Positions 40,475-50,317 of a stretch of DNA of 64,000 nucleotides are shown piece by piece (position 1 is the first letter of the stretch; the number at the start of each line of letters is the position of its first letter). Source of the stretch: Tranzscheliella williamsii (lineage: Eukaryota > Basidiomycota > Ustilaginomycetes > Ustilaginales > Ustilaginaceae); NCBI GenBank assembly GCA_023212725.1, contig JALBYF010000069.1:1-64000 (forward strand), in the 5' to 3' direction. Under the pieces are notes generated by a model. The model searched no databases. It saw only the letters and a list, made by a program, of their open reading frames with translations, and was not told where the DNA came from. Both the position numbers and the translations under genes were made by a program.

Positions 40475-43400
40475 TGTTACTAGATGTCAGAGAAGATGAT
40501 TGATGGAAGAGCGGCTTTCAGAAAGGGAGATTGTATGCAAGGAAATGCTTGTACTGGACTGCAAGGTCGACAAAGACGGTGTTTGAGGCGATGAGTGTGG
40601 AGATGCGGTGATGACGATCGCCTATCAAAGGGATACGTCAGGAAGATGGGAGATAGGAACCGAGGAGGGAGTGAAGAGAAGATTGGATCTGTTGGTGAAC
40701 AGAGAGAAGATGGGGATTGAGAGGTCAAGATTCCGCACAGCAGATGGCCTGAACTAATATGAGGAGGATGGCAAGAGTGTAGAGTACGTTTGAGGACCGG
40801 CAACAAAGGCAGCAGTGATACACAATGCTCAGAAAGAAGGGAAGGGTGGGGACGATAGGGTGCGATGTGGGAGAGAAGCAAGAAGCACAGAAGGATAGGA
40901 AAGAAGGATAGGAAAGAAGGAAAGCGATGATGAGTAGCAAGGGGCGATGCAAGAAACGCGAGGCCGAAAGGCAGGCAAGGCAGCAGGTACGGAAGCGGGC
41001 ATGCAAACGCCCCCAAGAGGAGACAAGCACAAGCAGAACAAGCGAGGAAGCGGCAAAGTGTTGCAGTGTGAATCGCGACGCTGGCTGCAAGAAGCAGAGC
41101 TTGGCTGGTGGACACGGTGTTCCGCTGTGCCATTCTCTTGTTCTTGCCGACGTCTACCACGATGCGTCGCACGGCATCGCGGACTCTGACGCACGCTGCT
41201 TGACCATCTTCAGCTGGGCCAGCGCATTAGCACGGCGCAAGCTAGCCACCATGCTGTCGACCATATGGGCGCGGTAATCTAGCGGGGTGGAAAGCGCCGT
41301 TGCTGCGTTATGCTTGACAGGGCGGGCTGAATTAGGGCGCGGTGAGCGACAGGCAAAGCACGCGGAAGCGGATTTGGGGGCCTTCCTTCTATTGTCGCCA
41401 CCCTCTGCTGTCGTTCGGTTGGGGAGAGATGCATGCACCTAGCGCCGTACTGTCGCTCGCTAAGGGAAGGAAGCAAGAAGGAGCCGGAGCCAGCGCGTGA
41501 AGATCAAGTAGTAGAAAGGAAGAGCTACCAAATTTCTCTAATGCCTAGCTAGGGGCCTTCGCCTAAGGCACAAGATCACAATTTCAACAACCAAATGGGG
41601 TGTGCTGGCGGAGGGATGCATGACCCCTACAGTAGCTTCGGATGCATCTCCGAGCTTTGGGGCAATGGTAACAGCGAAGGCGCATTTGATTCACATGTTT
41701 TCTAACTGAAGTCAATACGTATATTACGTCGATGTCTATCCGATTGAAATGGAAAGGGTTGGCCGTGCAAATAGCCTGCATCTCTCGGCCTATCGAATTG
41801 TGATCTATGGGAGGCTGCAAGGGCTACCGGGCGGGCACTGCATTGATACGAAAGCCTTCGACTCGTCTGGATTTGGATCTGTGACTAGTATCCGTATACG
41901 CACCACGGCTGTTTGCCAGGTGGAGAACAAGGTCTATACCGGCGCAGAGGGGTAGAGGGGTCGTGCTGTGCGGGAAAGAACGGCAACGAGCAGACCTAAA
42001 CGCAGAGGTGGCAAACGGCATGAGCAGAACGCGTGGACGCCAGCGCCAGAGTGTCGTGATCAGGCTGCAGGTTGCCATTGGCACAGCAAGCTGCACCTCG
42101 GCCCGGCAGGTAGCACGGCTGCACGTCAGCAGGCTGTTTTGCTGAACAGCACGGCGCGCCAGACGCCATCCGGTCAAGGCATGAAGAGGTAAGCACCAGA
42201 CCGGTGGCCAAGGTGCTTCGTTCGGCAGTACTCTGTGCCAGCGCAATAGTGCGGCCCTGACTTGTGCTCGGACGGATCATCATGTGCAAGCTAGGCCTGT
42301 CACTTGTCTGGGCCTGAGCCAGAACATTCTGCCAACACTGTGCCTACAGTCGGAGTTGCGCGTATCGGCCTCCATGCGGTTATGTTGCTCTACCACAACC
42401 GCAATCCGCACGGCGTGCTAAGCTCTGCCAACCCTTTCGGTATCGGCATTGCCCCCCGATTCATGGCTATAGTATCCGATCTGAGAAATCTCGATTAAAA
42501 GACCATGGTGGCGGAACTGACTTCGCCTCCTCCCACGGCTGAATGAGTACCGGTTGTCAGCAATCCGCGTACATGGATGCTAGAGGCTATTCGCCGAGTG
42601 ATGTGCTGAGTGTCTTTCACAGAAGCACCCGTAGACCGCGCAACTGATCGAAAGGGCGATGTTCACCCTAGCATTACAGTCATGTATGTACAGTTGTAGA
42701 GCTCCCCTGGTCTAGTCATAGATCTGCGTGATTGCAGACGACTGAGGACGATCGCCTGTCGATGTTAAGCTGGGATAAAGCCTACCGCAGTTTTCTGAAA
42801 GGGAGCGTTCCAGGGTCTACTGGAAGCTCTACTTCCGCCTCATAGAAGTAGGCTTTGGGTGAGAAGAGGAAGAAAAATTCGCAAACTCTGCAAAATTTCT
42901 CTAGCCGCTGGAGACGCGTGGTTGGGTTGCAAACTATATATACTGGCCAGTTTGCGGCATCCCTCCTTTCTTCTTCTCAAGATCATAGTGAGTATTACCT
43001 CCCACCCATACCTTTTGCCTATTGCACTTTGCAGCGTCCCTGCGCTTCAAGCTTTTTGGCCCTTTCCCACGATACGGCTGCTAACCCTTGCGACCGCTTT
43101 CAACGTCCCTCTCTCTGCAGCTTTACGGAATCACTTAATAAAGTCGATTTCCGATTCTACATGCTCAATTGCATGTCACCTTATTCAGTCTAGTAGATGA
43201 AAACCGAGCGTTCTGCCGCCCTTTACGACAGTGAGGCTATATAAGGGCCTTGTCGATCTTCTTCGTGAAGTCGATTCTAGTCGCCCGCCGAGGACCTTTG
43301 CCCGAGGAGCAACATTGGCTTGCGACCTTAAGTGGGAGCTTGTTCCTGAGCTCCGAGGGAGGGTTGGCCGCTCGTTTCTGATAGACCCTTTGTCCCGAAT

Positions 43401-44483
43401 TTGGTTGCACTGCCGTTGTTCATCGTAGCCATCACCTGTTTCGCTGAATATGATCATGCTAGAAAACGCATCCATTTCGCCACATATATCATCTTTGTTT
43501 GCTTGCCTGATGTCGTCGCTTTATATGTACTGTGAATCCATGCCAGCAGTGCACACTTTATAGTCCGATCCGAATAGAAATCGCAGAGGATCGGGTAACA
43601 GGTAGCAGAGCAATCGAGTAAGGGCTTGCAGAGGGGGGACACCAGTCGAGCGCAACGTGGAGAAGAACGCGACGGATCGGGAGAAAAGGCAGATCGGTTT
43701 GGACTCGACTGACGATGCCGATGCGAAGAGGATGTGTAACAGCGTGGATTGGGTTCTATTACTCGATGTCCAACCGCACGCGAGTCGCACGAGTTGTTCT
43801 TGCAGGCACACCAACACCTTTTCTAACACACTCACACTTTCCCTATCATTATTATTCATTCAAGACATACACGCGCCCTCACCCAACACACCGCCAACAC
43901 ACCGACAAGACCGACACGACCCCTCACCGACTTTGCTTGCCACTCGTCAGCCTCGTCAACCTGCTTCTGCTGTCGCCTCCTTCATCACCCATCTCCTTTC
44001 CTTCTTTCCGCATCGGCTCCTTCTCTGCACCCATCTCTCCGCTATTGCAAGCTGTTGCTGCGCTTAGACTCTCCGTGCGATCTCACCCTGACGCCGCTCA
44101 CGAAACAGCCTTCCGTCTTCATCCTCATCTCGCATACACGGTCCATTGGACTCCCCCCCTTCGCTTTCCTCCTCAATCTTCGCTCTGTTCGCTCTTCATC
44201 TGCATCTTGATTGCTCTTTCCGAAGAAGCTGATAGTTGATTCGAGCCGTTGCTGGCTGTCCATAATCCCGCAATTTTCCAGGCGACTCCTTCTCAGCTCC
44301 TTGCGCACGCTTGCCGCCAATCTGGATCACTACCTAGTCATTCTTCACCACTGTCTGCTTGTAAAGTCAGTACGCTAGGACGTTGCCTTTGGATCCACAG
44401 CAACGCGCTTTCCCCTTCTCTCTGCTACGTCCTCAGTTTACCTCTTAAGACGGCCTTTTCGTCTTGTGACGGCAACTGCCGAG
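40475..44483. other. 4-kb gene-poor region
   Basis: The left 0.8 kb is the purine-rich (plus strand) leader and promoter of the secreted serine-repeat gene; the right 0.8 kb is the C/T-rich leader of fuz7. The middle (41.4-43.7 kb) is less GC-rich, with only short, mutually overlapping open stretches. One TATA-plus-intron signature is listed separately. No transposon ends or transposase were recognised. Confidence 0.5.
42935..43198 (+). other. Candidate short spliced transcript (TATA box + intron signature)
   Basis: A TATATATA at 42935-42942 is followed by a pyrimidine-rich stretch and then a near-perfect intron: donor GTGAGT at 42988, branch-like GCTAAC at 43080-43085, acceptor CTCTCTCTGCAG ending at 43120 (133 bp). 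The exons hold no long frame (the first downstream ATG gives ten codons), so this could be a non-coding RNA, a leader, or the remains of a small gene. No C/D or H/ACA box was seen in the intron. Confidence 0.3.
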
Positions 44484-45785
44484 ATGCTTTCATCAGGAGG
44501 CTCATCAATACGCAAAAAGCGCAATTTCAAGGGCTTACAGCTAGCAGAATCGCCCTTGTCCGCATCGGAAGCTGACACAACACCGTCTGAGAGCACATGC
44601 GACGGTTCAGCCACATCCAACACGTCCACCATTGGCAAGTCTTCCACTGCCGCCACACCAAGCAATTCAGTACCTTCCAACGGGCGCACCACATACGACG
44701 CCGAACCGAATTCGGGTGCCAACTACCACAGTAAGCTCACTGAGCAGCTCGCCAATCTCGAGCTGGGAGTGGGCTTCAAATTGGATCTGAAGAGCGAAGA
44801 CATGAAGACCCTGTCCGAGCTCGGCGCTGGCAACGGTGGCACTGTCACCAAGGTGCTTCATGAAAAGAGTGGGACAGTGATGGCCAAGAAAGTGGTCTTC
44901 ATCGATGCAAAGCCAAGTGTGCGCAAGCAGATCCTCCGGGAGCTACAGATTTTGCACGAATGCAACTCCAAGTATATCGTCTCCTTTTACGGCGCCTATC
45001 TCAACGAGCCGCACATCTGCATGTGCATGGAGTTCATGGACAAAGGCTCTTTAGACGCCATCTATAAAAAGTACGGACCCATCTCGCCACCGATTTGCGG
45101 TAAAATTGCTGCTGTCGTCGTCAATGGCCTCACCTATCTCTACGATGTTCATCGCATTATCCATCGGGACGTCAAGCCGAGCAACATTCTGGTAAATGGA
45201 GCGGGTCAGATCAAAATCTGTGATTTTGGCGTCAGTGGTGAGCTGATCAATAGCATTGCGGATACGTTTGTCGGCACAAGCACCTACATGTCGCCGGAGC
45301 GTATCCAAGGCGACCAATACAGCGTCAAGTCGGACGTATGGAGCCTGGGGGTGTCGGTGATCGAAGTGGCGCTGGGGCGGTTCCCGTTCGCAGACGACAA
45401 AGAGACGGACTCGGACGACGACGACTCGGACCTGTACGGCGAAGATCTCGGCGGCACCTTATCACCGACCAACCCGGTCCCGGCACTTACCGTCAAGAGC
45501 AGAGCCAAAGAGGAGCGGCGCAAGTCGAAGGCGGGCGGGGTGAGCCTGGAGGGGTCCAGCTTCCACATGTCAATCCTGGATCTGCTGCAGCATATCGTCA
45601 ACGAGCCGCCGCCAAAGCTGCCCGAAGGCAAGTTTCCAACGCCGATGGAGGAGTTTGTCAACCTCTGTCTCGTCAAAGATCCGGCCAAGCGGCCGACGCC
45701 CAAAGACCTCACCACGCACCACTACGTTGTCGATGCCGAGTCCGCCCGCGTCGATCTGGCGGGCTGGGTGAACGCGATGCGGTAG
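44484..45785 (+). CDS. fuz7: MAP kinase kinase Fuz7 (Ste7/MEK type)
   Basis: 433 residues from the ATG at 44484 (an earlier in-frame GTG is not a start). Residues 10-20, RKKRNFKGLQL, form a basic-hydrophobic MAPK docking site. The kinase domain has LGAGNGGTV, AKKVVFIDA, HRDVKPSN (H about 227), DFGVSGELI (D about 246) and the activation sites S257-I-A-D-T261 followed by FVGTSTYMSPERIQG. An acidic insert (DSDDDDSDLYGED) sits in the C-lobe, where dual-specificity MAPKKs carry a proline-rich insert. In Ustilago maydis, Fuz7 passes the pheromone signal from the MAPKKK Kpp4 to the MAPKs Kpp2 and Kpp6 and is needed for mating filaments and infection. The leader (43.8-44.48 kb) is long and C/T-rich. 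Confidence 0.93.
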   Translation: MLSSGGSSIRKKRNFKGLQLAESPLSASEADTTPSESTCDGSATSNTSTIGKSSTAATPSNSVPSNGRTTYDAEPNSGANYHSKLTEQLANLELGVGFKLDLKSEDMKTLSELGAGNGGTVTKVLHEKSGTVMAKKVVFIDAKPSVRKQILRELQILHECNSKYIVSFYGAYLNEPHICMCMEFMDKGSLDAIYKKYGPISPPICGKIAAVVVNGLTYLYDVHRIIHRDVKPSNILVNGAGQIKICDFGVSGELINSIADTFVGTSTYMSPERIQGDQYSVKSDVWSLGVSVIEVALGRFPFADDKETDSDDDDSDLYGEDLGGTLSPTNPVPALTVKSRAKEERRKSKAGGVSLEGSSFHMSILDLLQHIVNEPPPKLPEGKFPTPMEEFVNLCLVKDPAKRPTPKDLTTHHYVVDAESARVDLAGWVNAMR

Positions 45786-46222
45786 AGTGCGTCGCGAGCG
45801 TCGGGGGGTCCCCCTTCTCGTCCGCCGCCGCGCCGCCACGCCGCCACCCGTCTGCATTCCCAGCCCGCGCTCGCTTCACCGGCTAGCGGCAATGTACTAC
45901 GAGCATACGAGCATAATGCGTCCAGCACACTTCGCTGTCCACTCCGCGCACCAGTCGCTCTGCCCAGACGCCAGGCCGGCTTCCTGCATAGCTAGCCAGC
46001 ACCAGTTCGACCGTGACTGCGTGTCTATAGATACAGATGAAGAGGCGTACCCGTGGCCATGACGAGGCGACGGACATATCTAATGCGGATCGTACTGCGA
46101 AGGGCGGAGAATATGTCTAATGCGGATGTTACTGTGAAGGGGTCGTGCGGAGGGGAGGGCCAGGCTCTACAGTGCGAAAGAGAGGGAAAAGAGATAGGGG
46201 CTCGATGCTGTTTATGGGGGTG
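45786..46222. other. Convergent 3' region, fuz7 and MFS transporter
   Basis: Both flanking genes end here. It includes a near-duplicate pair TATCTAATGCGGAT / ATGTCTAATGCGGAT about 40 bp apart (46077-46128). No gene was seen. Confidence 0.5.
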
Positions 46223-48121
46223 TCATTCGCCTGCGAGCTGGGAGCGCGCACGGAGGTAGGGTCCGTAGCGGTAGAGGAGGAAGGGAAGAGGCAGCAGAAG
46301 GAGGGAGAAGCCGCCGAGGAGCGAGCAGCCGCCCTGGATGGTGAGCGCGCGGAACATCTGGGTGGAAAAGAGCGGGAAGGCGCCGGCGACGGTGGAGCGC
46401 ATGATGTCGTTGCTCGCGAAGACCGAGGCGATATGGCGCGGGTAGTTCTCGGCCAGGTAGCTGAGGATGCCCTGGAAGAGCAGGTGCAACGAAACGCCGA
46501 ACAGCAGCGTGCCGATCACGGGGACGATCCAGTGAATCGACGGAAACGCCGTCCAACCAAACCAGAACAGACAGATCGGCAGCGCTATCCCGCCCACCAT
46601 CACCGGAATCTGCCGGTCCTCGGGCGTCGCGCGCCCCTCGCGCCGCCGCGGATTGAGCCAGATAAGGTTCCAACGGCAGTAGCATAGGTAGGCGCCCGAT
46701 GCGCCCACTAAGATACCCAGATAGGCCAGACCCGTCTGCCCGGACGTGAATCCGTATCTCTCGCCAAAGACCAGAGGCCAAACCTCAAAGAAGCTGTGGA
46801 GCACCCCGTACAGTGTAGCAATGTACAAATTGTTGAACAAGACCACCGGTTCGAGCAGCGTCAATACCCAGGGTCGGTAGAGGGTGTCCGTGGCAAGTGT
46901 GCTCCAACTCTTTTTTGCGTCCTCTAGCTCGGCCTGCGCATATAGATTCTTGTTGCCGGTGCGGAGGCGGAGCCTACGAGCACGTCGGGTGAGGATATTA
47001 ACCGCGGACGTTTCAGGCAGGAAGAGCACCATGTAGACCCACAGCACGCCGGCGGCGATCAGGTTGGGCCACACCGTCCATCTCCAGCCTCTCTGGTCGA
47101 CCGCAAAGCCGCCAATGAGAGGGCCTATTACGGGCCCGGCGGTAGATGAGAGCCCCCAGGCGGCAAGCGCACAGGAAAAGTGGTCGATATCCCAGATGTC
47201 GCCTATCGTCGCTCCGCCGGTGGCCAGTACGGGGCTTCCCATAAAGCCGGCCAGGAAACGAAGAACTAGAAACGAGGCCAGATCGTTGACCAGCGCTGTT
47301 GGAATCTGGAGGAGGACATAAATGCCGATGCTGATGATGTAGGGCCAATTTCTGCCTACGGCCGACACTTCGCTGATTGGCGAAAGAAGGAGCGGGCCCA
47401 GTCCGTAGCCCCATACGAAGACAGAGATGCCGAGCGTAGCAACGGGCTGAGAGCAGCGAAACTGCGTGGCAAGTTCTGGCATAGCGGGCGAGATGGTGCT
47501 CGAACCCATGTAGACGAACGTGGTCAACAGACAGACGATCAGATTGATATGGAGCTTGTAGATGGTGCTCCAGTTATGCGGATTCTCGGGGTCATTGTCA
47601 TCCCACCACTCTACGATGATGATGCCGTTGGACTCGGCGGTTTTCTCGGAGGTGGCGTTTGGTGCATGTGCATCGCACGTTAGCGGTGCCTCCAAGTCAC
47701 CATTCTGTGATGGACTACGAGAGACGTCGCTACTACTGGGACTGAAGGAAGTGGCTCCCGGCGACAGGGATGAGGTTGGTTGCCGCGTAGATGTGGGCGT
47801 CTTTTCAGATAAGATTGACGGCAGCGGGGAGGTGAGGTATTTTTGCGGCAGGATGAAGTCGTCCGCCTCGTCTAGGCTCCTGAACCATCTCTTGCCACTA
47901 AGATGGTAGACACACTGGCCAAAGGCAGTTTCGCTCAGCACAGAACAATTCGTCTTGGTCTTCATCATAAGGAGGAGAGGAGCTGCGCGGCCATTGTGGT
48001 GATGAAGAGAAGAGAGACTATCGCCTTGTGCACTTGCCAGATATTGTAGACGTCTGTAGCAGGCACCGACGAGCGATTGTCTGACAGCGCAGTGGCGATG
48101 CGGAGGGGCTGGAAGTGTCAT
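46223..48121 (-). CDS. MFS multidrug transporter (DHA1 family)
   Basis: 632 residues from the ATG at 48121; the frame opens slightly earlier with TTG. A later ATG pair before KTKTNCSVLSETAFGQ (about residue 52) is an equally plausible start because the family usually begins just before such an FGQ motif. The cytosolic N-terminal part ends with WWDDNDPENPHNWS, the DPENPxNW signature of fungal drug:H+ antiporters. Twelve membrane spans follow (for example LIVCLLTTFVYMGSSTISP, LGISVFVWGYGLGPLLLSPI with the loop motif, and GPVIGPLIGG, the antiporter motif C GPxxGP). A central cytosolic loop (ILTRRARRLRLRTGNK) is basic. Likely exports toxic small molecules at the plasma membrane; substrate unknown. 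Confidence 0.9.
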   Translation of the reverse strand: MTLPAPPHRHCAVRQSLVGACYRRLQYLASAQGDSLSSLHHHNGRAAPLLLMMKTKTNCSVLSETAFGQCVYHLSGKRWFRSLDEADDFILPQKYLTSPLPSILSEKTPTSTRQPTSSLSPGATSFSPSSSDVSRSPSQNGDLEAPLTCDAHAPNATSEKTAESNGIIIVEWWDDNDPENPHNWSTIYKLHINLIVCLLTTFVYMGSSTISPAMPELATQFRCSQPVATLGISVFVWGYGLGPLLLSPISEVSAVGRNWPYIISIGIYVLLQIPTALVNDLASFLVLRFLAGFMGSPVLATGGATIGDIWDIDHFSCALAAWGLSSTAGPVIGPLIGGFAVDQRGWRWTVWPNLIAAGVLWVYMVLFLPETSAVNILTRRARRLRLRTGNKNLYAQAELEDAKKSWSTLATDTLYRPWVLTLLEPVVLFNNLYIATLYGVLHSFFEVWPLVFGERYGFTSGQTGLAYLGILVGASGAYLCYCRWNLIWLNPRRREGRATPEDRQIPVMVGGIALPICLFWFGWTAFPSIHWIVPVIGTLLFGVSLHLLFQGILSYLAENYPRHIASVFASNDIMRSTVAGAFPLFSTQMFRALTIQGGCSLLGGFSLLLLPLPFLLYRYGPYLRARSQLAGE

Positions 48122-50317
48122 CGCTGACAGATCTGTCAATCCACAAACAAGCGCGATAAAGGATTTGAAAGGCGGAAGCTAGCTGTCGTCAGAGTGCACT
48201 TCGCCAACGCTCGCTTCGGCAACGGGAAGTTTTTGGACAAATGCCGACCGGGCCTGACCGCCAAGTATTGGGCGCCGACGGATGAGCGGTGACTGCTCTG
48301 TTGTGAGACCATGCTGTCTCTGTCGGCTGCATGCTCGTCTGCATGCCGATACGCTGGGTGCGAAGTGGACAGTCACCTGGCTACGCTACATGTGTTGAAA
48401 GTGAGTCGCCAAGGCAGCCAACGGCGATGACGAAGCACTTACGCGCTGAGTGACACTTTACCCACACATCGCGTGGACGCGCCTTGCCTTTTCGGCCGAT
48501 GGACTGATCATTCGCGCGAGTGGTGCTGTGGCAAACTTTCCCAGTAGAGTGACTCACATAGACGATATCTGATCCCCCGTATCACCACCATCACAAATCA
48601 CAGATACAGCATTGAGGAAGCTTTAACAGTCACCGTGCATGCACGTTGATGCGTGCGATAGCCGCTAGCCTGCGAGCGTGAGGCCAAGCCAGAAACTCAC
48701 TCTAGGCGGCGGCTGAGCCGTGACGCGCAATGATACGATCGCAAAGGCCGAACGCGAGGCCAAGCGAATTCAGCAAGTACAGCAAGTTCAGAAATAGGCT
48801 TCTAGATTGAAATTTAGAAGCGGCTCAGCGCTTCGCCTCGTCCCACTAGCGGCTCTTCTTCAGGGGTGGAAACGCTGCTGCATACCCGCCAGCTGAGAGT
48901 AACAGTTCAAAGCAGGGCTGCTGCGGTTGCGGCTGCGGCTGCGGCTGGCAGTGGCTGCGTTCGTACAGACCAGCCGTTTCGCACGTAAGACTGTGTCTCG
49001 CGCTTTCGCCGCTTCATTTGTTTCGTGGGCGGATGAGCTTGGAAGGACAGCGTAGAACCCTAGCACGCTTGGCTGGAGAACAAAGGACAAGCAAGGAGTG
49101 AGGAAGGATTGCTCAGCAAGTTCGAGTCTGTTCAATGTAACCTGCTTCTGCACGTTCGGACTCTGCTAATCGCGTCGTGGGCCGATTCTCCTGGAAACAG
49201 GGAGATAGGCGCAGCTCTGACAACCAACCTCGATGGCAGCCATCAGCACCGCCCCTGCGGTGGACTTGGCCCTTGGCCGTCAGGGCACCTAACATGGGCG
49301 ACTCCTTACATTCCCCAACGCAGGACGGTTAGCAGCCCAGACGGCAACAGGTTTTGTGGCCGAGCCGAACCGTAGTGCGCTCGCATATACAGTCAAACGG
49401 GTTTAGTTTTCGCGAACTTGCAGCTACATACAAACGGTTGCTTGAACGCATAGAGAAAGAAAGCGGGTGAGTCCAAGGGGGCTCGCGATGGAGAGAATTG
49501 CGATTTGTTTTTTTCTTAGTCGCCAGTTTCGGTGGCAGTTACGATCGCCACTTTCTGCAACTACAGCGCAGATCAAGATCTGTAACGAGACATGTATGTG
49601 CGCGTCCAAGTGGATCAGAATTAAGCGCGGAATTCTGCAGTGTGGCTGCCGCCAGCACGCTGGTCCTTTCCGAGCGCGAAATCGAAAAGCTCAACCCATT
49701 CTCCTCTCTTGTAGTTGTCGCGTTGAACTGTGAACTGTGACTAGCGCCCTTGCGAGTGATGAATTTCTTGGTCGCGACGAGTTGACTGTCAGCTTGGCTT
49801 GGCAGATCCACGCAAACACGACGCACGTCCTTCACACCTAACAGCCGAGGTCAACATAGCGTGTGGTAAATCTCAGCCACTTGTCTGGTTTCGCCTGCTA
49901 TGCCTGTTTTGCTTGTTTGGCCTGTTTTGTGTCTGCTTTGCCGCTTCGTTTGCGTCGACTTGGTCGGACGAGCCTTTGCTGGAACTTAGCAACTGGGCGG
50001 CCCCCGCTTTTGCCTTCCTCCCCTCCGCTCCTCTGCCAGTCGTAGACGCACGGGTCTTTGTCTCAGATCATCTCTCCCTGTCTGCTCATTGTCGTAGACC
50101 ATCTCGCCACCGGCTTACGTCCACCATCCCCGCCCGATCGCTTCTCCGCTCGTTGCTCTTCTTCGCCATAGACGCAATGGCGGCCAGAGCGCACTAGACG
50201 CTTTCCTCGACAGACCCGTTCCTGTGCGCTCCTGTGCGCTCCTGTGCGCTCCTGTGCGCTCCTGTGCACTCCTCTGCTATCTCCTCAGCAACGCCAGTGC
50301 ACCTCCATGTCCCCGTC
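48122..50317. other. Divergent intergenic region, MFS transporter / Ras GEF
   Basis: 2.2 kb between two outward genes. It holds a GCGGCT hexamer run (about 48918-48947), a C/T/G-rich leader from about 49870, and a 10-bp tandem repeat just before the GEF ATG (separate entry). Open stretches under 135 codons are unsupported; most start with GTG or TTG. Confidence 0.5.
50221..50270. repeat. 10-bp tandem repeat in the Ras GEF leader
   Basis: Four exact copies of CCTGTGCGCT (50221-50260) and a fifth with one change (50261-50270), ending 47 bp before the GEF ATG at 50318. On the sense strand it is within the presumed 5' leader. Confidence 0.9.

Noticed and set aside
40480..41172. 230-codon minus-strand frame with hydrophobic segments
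   Set aside because: It is the C/T-rich leader of the serine-repeat gene read in frame; it begins without an ATG and the hydrophobicity follows from TTC/CTT/TCC codons.
41154..41438. 94-codon minus-strand frame with a plausible-looking helical end (MVDSMVASLRRANALAQLK)
   Set aside because: No domain recognised, stops after a short stretch, and lies in the presumed leader or promoter of the secreted protein gene; too little to call a gene.
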